From an uncultured Pelagibacteraceae bacterium (GTDB lineage: Bacteria; Pseudomonadota; Alphaproteobacteria; Pelagibacterales; Pelagibacteraceae), in contig CACBLI010000006.1 in assembly GCA_902540235.1 (NCBI GenBank), positions 1 through 64,000 of the forward strand: a stretch of 64,000 bases of DNA, read 5' to 3'. Below the pieces are notes generated by a model, which made no database searches, was not told the DNA's origin, and saw only the letters and a list, made by a program, of their open reading frames with translations. Made by a program: the position numbers and the translations under genes. Each line of letters begins with the position of its first letter. Position 1 is the first letter of the stretch. This document shows, one piece after another, positions 39,332 to 46,975 of this stretch.

Positions 39332-40276
39332 TTAATTTAATCTTCTAGGAACTTTAAAGACAACGTTTTCTTTTATGATTTCAACCTCATTAATTGAAAC
39401 TGTAAATTTCTTCTTTAAGTCTTTTATAAAATTTTCTACAAGTATTTCAGGTGCAGACGCACCAGAGGAAATTCCTATAGTATGTGAATTTTTAATTAAA
39501 TCATAAGGTATTTTACTTTGAGAATGAATTAATTGGGCATTATCACAACCAGATTTTTTAGCTACCTCAACCAATCTAACTGAATTTGAGGAATTTCTAC
39601 TTCCTATAACAAAAAATAAATCGCAATTTTTTGCAATACTTTTAACTGCCATTTGTCTATTTGTTGTTGCATAACAGATGTCCTCTTTATGAGGCTCTTT
39701 GATTTTTGGAAATCTTTCTTTTAAAATTCTGATAATTTCCCTAGTATCGTCTATTGATAATGTGGTTTGAGTTACAAAAGCTAGGTTTTTTTTGTTATCA
39801 AATTTATAACCTCTAGCCTCATCTTCATCTTGAATAAGATCAATCGAACCTTTTGGTAGTTGACCCATTGTACCAATAACCTCAGGGTGATTTTGATGAC
39901 CAATTAAAATCAAATGGTATCCGGATTTATGAAGATTTTCAGCCTCTCGATGAACTTTAGAAACTAGAGGACAAGTTGCGTCAACGTATGTCATTTTATA
40001 ATTTTCAGCATCTAAAGGAATTTTTTTTGGAACACCATGAGCTGAAAAGATGACAGGCCTAGTTTTATCCTCAATCTCTTCAAGTTCCTCCACAAATATT
40101 GCACCTTTCTTTTTTAAATCGTCTACAACGAATTTATTGTGAACTATTTCATGCCTGACATATACTGGTGCTCCATATTTAATCAAAGTTTTTTCCACAA
40201 TTTCAATTGCTCTTTCAACACCTGCACAAAAACCTCGCGGTGCGGATAACAAAATTTTAATTTCTTTATTTTTCAT
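39332..40276 (-). CDS. ispH: 4-hydroxy-3-methylbut-2-enyl diphosphate reductase
   Basis: 314 residues. The three cluster cysteines are visible in APRGFCAGVERAIEIVE, VDATCPLVSKVHREAE and EDICYATTNRQMAVKSI. It is the last enzyme of the MEP pathway, releasing IPP and DMAPP. It overlaps the blh stop by 11 nt, so isoprenoid supply and retinal synthesis are in the same transcript direction. ispE, an earlier MEP step, is at 56741. Confidence 0.98.
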   Translation of the reverse strand: MKNKEIKILLSAPRGFCAGVERAIEIVEKTLIKYGAPVYVRHEIVHNKFVVDDLKKKGAIFVEELEEIEDKTRPVIFSAHGVPKKIPLDAENYKMTYVDATCPLVSKVHREAENLHKSGYHLILIGHQNHPEVIGTMGQLPKGSIDLIQDEDEARGYKFDNKKNLAFVTQTTLSIDDTREIIRILKERFPKIKEPHKEDICYATTNRQMAVKSIAKNCDLFFVIGSRNSSNSVRLVEVAKKSGCDNAQLIHSQSKIPYDLIKNSHTIGISSGASAPEILVENFIKDLKKKFTVSINEVEIIKENVVFKVPRRLN

Positions 40277-41204
40277 TTTTTTCTAATAAATATTCGAGCA
40301 ATATATGCGGAAAGGTTAGAGAAGCCAAACCTATAAATATTAATTTTAGAATTGAACTATCAAAACCATAATTTTTATTCAAAAAATACATTCCAATAAA
40401 ACAAAGGAAAGAAGTAAGAATTGTTAAAGGAAGAGCTTTTTTAAAAAAGATAAAAAAACCATTTTTTAGATTTTTATCATCAAGCTCAATCATTAAAGAA
40501 ATACTGTGTCGAATTGAGTGTAGAAAACAAAAATAAATTGTAAATGCTATTAAAGGGGTAAAATAAAAATTTATGATGATTATTGAAAAATAATCAAAAA
40601 ATATTGTAAATTTCTTTAATTCGAAATTTTTAATAATTAAAAAAATACTTGATAAAGTGCTTAATATTATTCCAATATCTAAAATTTTTTTATTTTCAAT
40701 AAATGACAGGCTCGAGTAAAAAGTTTCATTTTTAATTAATAATAATTTGAAAATAGACATAGTTTCCTCGAAATGAAAAAGTAATGGTGCCAAGATAATT
40801 AAAGAGCCTTTGAATAGAAATATTAATTGATAAATATTTGAATTTTTATTTATTAAGAATTGAGTATCTTCTTTTCCAAAATGATAAGAAGCGACGATTA
40901 AAAAAATTATTAAAGCTGTAGCTGGAAATAACACCCAAAATACAGTTATTAAAATAGCTAATAACAGATAACTAAAATAAAAAATTGAAATATTACTTGA
41001 ATCAAAAGCTTTAAGGAGTTTTTGTCCTTTTATATGATCTAAGGATCCATGAGATACCCCAATAATAAGTATAAGCAATAAACAAATTAATGGAGATATG
41101 ATTGAAATATCAACTTTAAAAAATATTAATGAAAAAATATTACAAAATAAAAAAAATATAAAAGAATGATTAAAGCAAATTTTTTTGATTCTAATTTTCA
41201 TCAT
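40266..41204 (-). CDS. blh: beta-carotene 15,15'-dioxygenase (Brp/Blh family)
   Basis: 312 residues with eight or so membrane helices. The family histidine motifs are visible: GVSHGSLDHIKGQ near residue 50, VASYHFGKEDTQF, and CFLHSIRHSISLM, then the C-terminal FPHILLEYLLEKN. Blh splits beta-carotene into two retinal molecules, the rhodopsin chromophore. It lies 3 nt after crtY. No rhodopsin gene is in the window. Confidence 0.95.
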   Translation of the reverse strand: MMKIRIKKICFNHSFIFFLFCNIFSLIFFKVDISIISPLICLLLILIIGVSHGSLDHIKGQKLLKAFDSSNISIFYFSYLLLAILITVFWVLFPATALIIFLIVASYHFGKEDTQFLINKNSNIYQLIFLFKGSLIILAPLLFHFEETMSIFKLLLIKNETFYSSLSFIENKKILDIGIILSTLSSIFLIIKNFELKKFTIFFDYFSIIIINFYFTPLIAFTIYFCFLHSIRHSISLMIELDDKNLKNGFFIFFKKALPLTILTSFLCFIGMYFLNKNYGFDSSILKLIFIGLASLTFPHILLEYLLEKNEK

Positions 41205-41207
41205 TCA

Positions 41208-42275
41208 TTAGTAAAACAAAGCTTTCATAAAAGTCAATTTTGGCATTTTAAGAATTATATTAAAATCATCCCAAAAATTACTTTTATTTGATAAAAATTT
41301 TATAACAGTTTTTGGTGAGGCCCTAAACATATTAAAGAATATGTCTGACATTTTTTCAGGATGTCTATCAAGAACACGCAAAAATATATCATCTAAAAAT
41401 TGATATTTTTTATCAATTTGAAAAGTTTTAGAATTCGAAATATTCTTAATATTTTCTCTAATGTATTTACTGTGTTCCTGAATATTCAAAAAAGTGTAAC
41501 CTGTGCTTAATCTTGTCATACCTCCAGCAGTTCCAATGTTTACTTTATTTTTTTCTTTTTCGTATGTTGGATAAAATAGAGGGATTGCACCTTCTTCTTT
41601 GTAGGTAATTTTATAATCTTTTATTTTAAGATGTTTATCAATATAATTTTTAATTTGCTGGTCATAATCCTTTTGTGAATTATCGTTCATCCTTGATAGC
41701 CAAGTTGTCTCAACTAAAGCTTTATTTTTGGAGTAGGGAAGAGTATAAAAAAAATGTACACTTTCTCTTTGCTCACAATCAAAATCCATAAGATTAAAAA
41801 TATCATCATCAAAAATTTTTTTTTTTGTTTCAATTTCTACTCCACAAAAATGTTGCCAAAGGTTAAAATGTTTTTTTTTAATATTAGGTACACTGTTAAA
41901 AATGAAGGAATTCCTGGTATTAATTTCATCAATGTTTTTAAAAAAAAAGATATTATTATTTCTTTTTAATTTATTATTTATTTTTTCATAAAACAAAGCA
42001 CTATCCACACTTTGGTATGGGTAATTTTTACATTGAAGATGATTTGTTTTACCTGGAATGTTAATTGAAAAATGTTCCCAACTTTTTTTAACACAATCAT
42101 CAAAATTATGTGGACTCACTTTCCAGAAAGACCATGTTTTATCTCTTTTATATTCTGCTCTTGGTTCAATAATAGCCAAAGTTTTATCTCTTAACTTCTC
42201 ATGAACTTCTAACTCGTAAGCTAGAGATAAACCAGCACAACCACCTCCAATAATGATGTAGTCAAATTCTTTCAT
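41208..42275 (-). CDS. crtY: lycopene beta-cyclase (CrtY type)
   Basis: 355 residues. The N-terminal FAD/NAD-binding motif DYIIIGGGCAGLSLAYEL is followed by DKTWSFWKVSPH and ETTWLSRM and by GTAGGMTRLSTGYTF near residue 255, all typical of CrtY cyclases. It converts lycopene to beta-carotene at the membrane. It overlaps crtB by 14 nt. Confidence 0.96.
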   Translation of the reverse strand: MKEFDYIIIGGGCAGLSLAYELEVHEKLRDKTLAIIEPRAEYKRDKTWSFWKVSPHNFDDCVKKSWEHFSINIPGKTNHLQCKNYPYQSVDSALFYEKINNKLKRNNNIFFFKNIDEINTRNSFIFNSVPNIKKKHFNLWQHFCGVEIETKKKIFDDDIFNLMDFDCEQRESVHFFYTLPYSKNKALVETTWLSRMNDNSQKDYDQQIKNYIDKHLKIKDYKITYKEEGAIPLFYPTYEKEKNKVNIGTAGGMTRLSTGYTFLNIQEHSKYIRENIKNISNSKTFQIDKKYQFLDDIFLRVLDRHPEKMSDIFFNMFRASPKTVIKFLSNKSNFWDDFNIILKMPKLTFMKALFY

Positions 42276-43113
42276 TTAAATTAATTTCCTCATTAATTAA
42301 AATATGATCATGTCTAATTTGATCATCTTTTTTATATGTCACTGATAATCGGATTAAGTCCAAAATTGAAAGGAAGGTTTCAAATGCTTTTTCTAAATTT
42401 GAAACATATATCTTTCCTGCATTTTGATAGTTCTTTAAATTTTTTTTACCTAATATTTTATATCCAATTTTTCTGTAAATTCTTCTTGCAACTAGAATAG
42501 AAAAACGAAAACTAAATGGTATATCTTTAATTGAATAAAAAGAATTTTCATAAAAAATATCAGCAAGATTTATAGTTGATGAAATTTCCTCAAAATTCTC
42601 TTTTATGTAAAAACGATCGTTTTTTGAATCTTCAACCACATCTCTTGATATATTAGTTAGCTGCATTGCAATTCCAAGATCAATAGCCGATTTTAGCGAA
42701 CTTTTCTTATTGACTTTCAAAATTTTTGCCATCATTAACCCAACAGTTCCAGCTACTCTATATGAGTAAATTAACAAATCTTTTTTTGAGTTTAGTTTAA
42801 CTTTTCCTTTGATATCTGACTTAATTCCATCTAATAAATCCTGGACAATTTTTAAAGATATGTCGAACTCCTCCATGAGATCCCACATATTTTTGATTAC
42901 TGGATTGTGTAATTTTTTTTGGTTAAAGTCATTTTCAAACTGAATAAATTTTTTTTCTTTAATTTTTAATTCTTCATTATCATCTGCAATATTATCTGCT
43001 ATTCTGCAAAAATCGTATAAATCTGAGCATTTTTTTAAAGTTTCTGTTGGTAAAAAAAAACCAGCCCAACTAAATGATTTTGCGTGAACAGATAAGTTAC
43101 TACCGTTAGACAT
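42262..43113 (-). CDS. crtB: phytoene synthase
   Basis: 283 residues. The two Asp-rich motifs are CRIADNIADDNEE (DxxxD region) near residue 35 and QLTNISRDVVEDSKN near 155. It joins two GGPP into phytoene. Its start codon shares one base with the crtI stop (TAATG). GGPP synthase (crtE) is not in the window and must be supplied from elsewhere. Confidence 0.96.
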   Translation of the reverse strand: MSNGSNLSVHAKSFSWAGFFLPTETLKKCSDLYDFCRIADNIADDNEELKIKEKKFIQFENDFNQKKLHNPVIKNMWDLMEEFDISLKIVQDLLDGIKSDIKGKVKLNSKKDLLIYSYRVAGTVGLMMAKILKVNKKSSLKSAIDLGIAMQLTNISRDVVEDSKNDRFYIKENFEEISSTINLADIFYENSFYSIKDIPFSFRFSILVARRIYRKIGYKILGKKNLKNYQNAGKIYVSNLEKAFETFLSILDLIRLSVTYKKDDQIRHDHILINEEINLNERI

Positions 43114-44573
43114 TATAAAATTTTATCTAATACTTTTGCAGATGATAATACTCCAGGTACGCCTGCACCTGGATGAGTACCTGCTCCCACAAAATAAAGG
43201 TCATCATATATTTCAGATTTATTATGAAATCTAAAATAAGCCGACTGAGAGAATTTTGGCTGTATTGAGAAACCTGAGCCATATTTAGTATTTAAATCTT
43301 TCTCAAAGTAATCTGGAGTCAAATAAAAATCTTCTACAATATTTTTTCTAAGATTTGGCATCAAATCTTTCTCCATTTTGTCTATTATCAGATTTTTCAT
43401 TTTTTCACCTTCAAAAGACCAATCAATTTTTGATTGATTATTTGGTACTGGAACTAACACATAAAAACAGTCGCTTCCTTCAGGAGCCATAGATTTGTCT
43501 GTTGCAGTTGGTCTGTGGAGATAATAACTAATATCCTCATTTAACTTTTTATTATTGAATATATCATTAAGATGTTCTTTATATTTTTTACCAAATTTAA
43601 TCGTATGATGTTCAACATTTTCATATTTTTCTTTAGTGCCAAAATAATAAACAAATAATCCCATAGAATATTCCATTCGACTTTTTTTCCATTTAAAAAG
43701 AAAAGAGTTATTGATGTCATTATTTAACATTTTTTCATAAACGGCAGGTGGGTCTGCATTACAGATTACGTTGTCAGATTTTATTATGGTTTGATCATCT
43801 AATTCAATACCGGTAATTTTTTTTTGATTAGAAAGAATTCTTTTAACCTCGTGTCCTTTTATTACTTTAATTCCAACTTCGTCCATTAATTTTTCAAAAC
43901 CTTTAATTATATTTCCAGTCCCTCCCATAGAGTAATGGATCCCCCATTTTTTTTCTAAGTATAAAATCAATCCATAGATTGATGTAGTTGTAAAAGGATT
44001 GCCACCAACTAATAAAGGGTGCATACTTAACATTCTTCTTAATTTTTCATTTTTTATATAAGAGCTAACTAATGAGTAAACTGATTTATAACTTTTTAAT
44101 TTCAATAGAGACGGTAATTGTTTCATCATTACAAATGGTTGATCAAATGGAACATCCGCAAGTTCTGTGAAACCCTTGTCAAAAATTTTTTTTGTGAAAT
44201 CTACTAATTTTTCATAACCTAATACATCTTCTTGACTGATTTTCTCAATTTGTTTCTTCATATCTCCTTCATCTCCAGAGTAATTAAATCGAGTTTTATC
44301 CTCGAAGATAAATTGATACCAAACTTTCAATGGAGTGAGTTTTAAATAATTATTTGGATTTTTCTTAAATAATTCAAATAATTCATAAATCAAATATGGA
44401 GCAGTGATTACTGTTGGACCCCCATCATATATAAAGCCATTTTTTTTAAACACTCTGGCCCTTCCTCCGAGATCGGGGTGTTTTTCAACCAAAGTTACAT
44501 TGTTACCTTTAGCTTTAATGCGAAGTGCGGCAGCTATGCCTCCAAAACCAGAACCAATCACAATAGAATTCAT
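43113..44573 (-). CDS. crtI: phytoene desaturase
   Basis: 486 residues. The N-terminal dinucleotide fold VIGSGFGGIAAALRIKAKG and GGRARVFKKNGFIYDGGPT, and the C-terminal YFVGAGTHPGAGVPGVLSSAK, are diagnostic of CrtI. It converts phytoene to lycopene. It starts 40 nt after the atpF stop on the same strand and heads the crtI-crtB-crtY-blh block. Confidence 0.97.
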   Translation of the reverse strand: MNSIVIGSGFGGIAAALRIKAKGNNVTLVEKHPDLGGRARVFKKNGFIYDGGPTVITAPYLIYELFELFKKNPNNYLKLTPLKVWYQFIFEDKTRFNYSGDEGDMKKQIEKISQEDVLGYEKLVDFTKKIFDKGFTELADVPFDQPFVMMKQLPSLLKLKSYKSVYSLVSSYIKNEKLRRMLSMHPLLVGGNPFTTTSIYGLILYLEKKWGIHYSMGGTGNIIKGFEKLMDEVGIKVIKGHEVKRILSNQKKITGIELDDQTIIKSDNVICNADPPAVYEKMLNNDINNSFLFKWKKSRMEYSMGLFVYYFGTKEKYENVEHHTIKFGKKYKEHLNDIFNNKKLNEDISYYLHRPTATDKSMAPEGSDCFYVLVPVPNNQSKIDWSFEGEKMKNLIIDKMEKDLMPNLRKNIVEDFYLTPDYFEKDLNTKYGSGFSIQPKFSQSAYFRFHNKSEIYDDLYFVGAGTHPGAGVPGVLSSAKVLDKIL

Positions 44574-44586
44574 TCTAATAATTTAT

Positions 44587-44604
44587 ATTTTTTTTAAAAA
44601 AAAT
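44587..44604. repeat. AT-only palindrome between atpF and crtI
   Basis: An A, eight T, eight A, T palindrome in the middle of the 40-nt spacer. It may weaken read-through, act as an A-tract bend near a crtI promoter, or be chance in A+T-rich DNA. There is no G+C in the stem, so it is a poor intrinsic terminator. Confidence 0.35.
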
Positions 44605-44613
44605 GTAAGAAGA

Positions 44614-45111
44614 TTATAAATTAATTTTCTTCAACTCTGCTTTAGTTTCATCCAAATTTTTTTCAAACAGATTATCTAATTTAGATTTATCTACAGACGT
44701 ACCAATTATTTTTTTTACAGAATCTACTGCAATTTTTACAGATGTATTCTTTATCTCCTTAATTGCAGCATTTTTCATTTGAGCAATCTTTGTTTGAGCT
44801 GAATTTTTCTTAATTTCGGAAGATTTATGAAACTTATCATTTAATTCTATTATTATTCTATCACTATCTTTTCTTGCCTGATCTAAAATTTCTTTACTCA
44901 CTGACTGTGCAGTATTAAGTTTTTTTTGAGCATTATCTAATAATATTTTAGCTTCAGTCCTTAATTTTTCACTTTCATCAATTTCATTTTTAATATCCAA
45001 AATAAGTTTGTTTAATAACTCATTTATTTTTTGTGGAACTTTTAAATAAATTAGACCACCAATGAAGATAATAAATGAAACTGCCACCCAAAATGTTGCA
45101 TCAAGAGCCAT
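44614..45111 (-). CDS. atpF: F0F1 ATP synthase subunit b
   Basis: 165 residues from the ATG at 45111 (MALDATFWVAVSFIIFIGG). An upstream in-frame extension would run deep into atpF' and is unlikely. One N-terminal membrane helix is followed by a long amphipathic helix, as in b subunits, forming the stator with b'. It overlaps the b' stop by 11 nt. The F1 genes are not in this window, as usual in alphaproteobacteria, where F0 and F1 operons are split. Confidence 0.95.
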   Translation of the reverse strand: MALDATFWVAVSFIIFIGGLIYLKVPQKINELLNKLILDIKNEIDESEKLRTEAKILLDNAQKKLNTAQSVSKEILDQARKDSDRIIIELNDKFHKSSEIKKNSAQTKIAQMKNAAIKEIKNTSVKIAVDSVKKIIGTSVDKSKLDNLFEKNLDETKAELKKINL

Positions 45112-45691
45112 AATATTTATCCTTATTCTTCTTTGAAAGATCATTAACAATAGCTGAGATGCTGCTATTGTTAACTTCAGTTCCAATCAATATTTTTAAA
45201 AGACTAGAAGATGTTTCTACCGCAATTTCGTTAATTTTTTTAGCAGCATTATTTTTTAATTTTTCTATTTCTTCTTCAGCATTACTGATCTCCTCATGTA
45301 TTTGTTTATCTAAAATTTCTTTTTTAGAGTTAATATCTTTAACTACTTTCTCCCTTGCATCTTTGAAAATCTTTTTTGCCTCCATTTTACTTTTGTGAAT
45401 TATTTCATCATATTCTTTTAGTTTGACCTCGCTGCTTTCTCTCTGTTTTTCAGCAGACTCAATGTTTTCTTGTATTTGAGATTTTCTAAGCTCAAGATTT
45501 AAACTTATTTTTGGTAGAATAAATTTTGATAAAGTAAAATATAAAATACCAAAAGTTATTATAAGCCAAAATATTTGTGAAATCCAAAATTCAGGATTAA
45601 GTTGAGGCATACCTCCACTTTCAGCTGCAAAAACTTCCTTTAAAAAAAAGAAATTGAAAAATATCGACTGAAAAAATATTTTTTTAATCAT
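45101..45691 (-). CDS. atpG: F0F1 ATP synthase subunit b'
   Basis: 196 residues from the ATG at 45691 (MIKKIFFQSIF); another ATG five codons upstream lies inside atpE. A signal-like N-terminus with AAESGGMPQLNPEFWISQIFW leads into a membrane helix and a long Lys/Glu-rich coiled coil. This is the b' form that pairs with b in phototrophs and alphaproteobacteria. The symbol atpG is used for b' in some alphaproteobacteria (elsewhere it is subunit gamma); atpF' is a clearer label. Confidence 0.93.
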   Translation of the reverse strand: MIKKIFFQSIFFNFFFLKEVFAAESGGMPQLNPEFWISQIFWLIITFGILYFTLSKFILPKISLNLELRKSQIQENIESAEKQRESSEVKLKEYDEIIHKSKMEAKKIFKDAREKVVKDINSKKEILDKQIHEEISNAEEEIEKLKNNAAKKINEIAVETSSSLLKILIGTEVNNSSISAIVNDLSKKNKDKYYGS

Positions 45692-45695
45692 TAAT

Positions 45696-45923
45696 TTAGA
45701 ATGCAAATAAAATGATTAACGCAACTACTAGTCCAAATAATCCTGTGGCTTCTGCTAGTGCAAAACCTAAAAGCAGATTAGGAAACTGTTTTTGAGCTGC
45801 AGACGGATTTCTCATCGCCCCAGATAAATAGTTACCAAAAATTATTCCAATACCAACACCAGCTCCCGCTAAAGCGATTGCCGCTAGACCTGCTCCTATC
45901 ATTTTTGCTGCTTCTAATTCCAT
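45696..45923 (-). CDS. atpE: F0F1 ATP synthase subunit c
   Basis: 75 residues, two helices. The ion-binding Glu lies in LLGFALAEATGLFG and the glycine-rich first helix (GAGLAAIALAGAGVGIGIIFG) is standard. I see no obvious Na+ signature, so it should be proton-coupled. A full AGGAGG Shine-Dalgarno precedes it, the strongest in the window, matching the high copy number of c in the rotor ring. Confidence 0.98.
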   Translation of the reverse strand: MELEAAKMIGAGLAAIALAGAGVGIGIIFGNYLSGAMRNPSAAQKQFPNLLLGFALAEATGLFGLVVALIILFAF

Positions 45924-45928
45924 TATAT

Positions 45929-45934
45929 CCTCCT
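45929..45934 (-). promoter_or_regulatory. strong Shine-Dalgarno of atpE
   Basis: AGGAGG on the minus strand, five bases before the atpE ATG. Most genes here have weak or no Shine-Dalgarno, so this full-consensus site stands out. It fits the need for about ten c subunits per complex. Confidence 0.8.
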
Positions 45935-45941
45935 ATGTTAA

Positions 45942-46676
45942 TTAATGGTGTAAATTTAATGCATCGTTTAAATAAATGCATGTTAAAATTGCAAAAACAT
46001 ATGCTTGGAGAAAAGCAACTAATATCTCCAAACCAGTTAATGCAACTGAAAAACTCAGTGGAAGCCATCCACCGACAATTCCGAGACTTATTACAAAGCC
46101 TCCGAAAACTTTCATCATAGTATGACCTGCCATCATATTAGCGAATAATCTGACTGATAAACTAATTGGTCTACTTAAATAAGAAATAATCTCAATAACA
46201 ACAATTAGTGGAAGCAATACAATTGGTACTCCACTTGGAACAAAAAGTTTTAAATATCCAAAACCATGTTTGACAAACCCAATAATTGTTACACCGATGA
46301 ATATAAATGACGCAAGCATAAAAGTTACAATAATATGGCTAGTGACCGTAAAAGTGTAAGGGATCATTCCAAACATGTTACAAAAAAGCACAAACATAAA
46401 TAATGAAAATATAAAAGAAAAATAAGGTTTGGCTTTTGAACCTGCGGTATCACTTATCATTTTTGCTACAAAAGAATAGCTTAGTTCTGCTAACAACTGG
46501 ATTTTACTAGGAATGATGGATCTTTTTTTTGAACCTAAGTTAAAAATTAAAAGAATTGCTAATAAACTTATAATCATAAACAAGCTCGCGTTTGTAAATG
46601 AGATATCCACACTTCCTAATTTTATCTCAGGACCAATTCTGTACACTTCGAATTGGCTCATTGGGTTTGCTGCCAT
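45942..46676 (-). CDS. atpB: F0F1 ATP synthase subunit a
   Basis: 244 residues with five to six helices. The essential Arg is visible in SRPISLSVRLFANMMAGH near residue 175, and the C-terminal LEILVAFLQAYVFAILTCIYL is typical. It forms the proton half-channels facing the c ring. It lies 10 nt after atpI and 18 nt before atpE. Confidence 0.98.
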   Translation of the reverse strand: MAANPMSQFEVYRIGPEIKLGSVDISFTNASLFMIISLLAILLIFNLGSKKRSIIPSKIQLLAELSYSFVAKMISDTAGSKAKPYFSFIFSLFMFVLFCNMFGMIPYTFTVTSHIIVTFMLASFIFIGVTIIGFVKHGFGYLKLFVPSGVPIVLLPLIVVIEIISYLSRPISLSVRLFANMMAGHTMMKVFGGFVISLGIVGGWLPLSFSVALTGLEILVAFLQAYVFAILTCIYLNDALNLHH

Positions 46677-46686
46677 ATGTTTGTCT

Positions 46687-46962
46687 CTATTTTTGCATTT
46701 TTTTTGCAGATTTAATTACATTTGCTATTCCAGCAATTACCCCTACAAAAAAAAATATTAAAATTAACCAGGGTTTAGTACCAAAGGTCTTGTCTAAAAT
46801 AAACCCAATAATTGTCCCTACCGCTACTGCGGAAACTAGTTCTGTACTTAGCTTAAAAGCATTACCAATAGGGGATGGATTGTGATTTTTCTTACTCAAA
46901 TTTCTTTTATCAACCTTTTTTTTTGCAATCTCTAAGCGAGTTTTAAAAGGATCTTTGGACAT
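46687..46962 (-). CDS. atpI: ATP synthase assembly protein AtpI
   Basis: 91 residues. A basic N-terminal ~35 residues precede two membrane helices (ELVSAVAVGTIIGFILDKTF, then WLILIFFFVGVIAGIANV), as in the AtpI/AtpZ family that helps c-ring assembly and perhaps Mg2+ uptake. It starts the F0 group, 13 nt after the smc stop, with no room for a separate full promoter unless it lies in smc. Confidence 0.88.
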   Translation of the reverse strand: MSKDPFKTRLEIAKKKVDKRNLSKKNHNPSPIGNAFKLSTELVSAVAVGTIIGFILDKTFGTKPWLILIFFFVGVIAGIANVIKSAKKMQK

Positions 46963-46975
46963 CTAAATTATTTAA

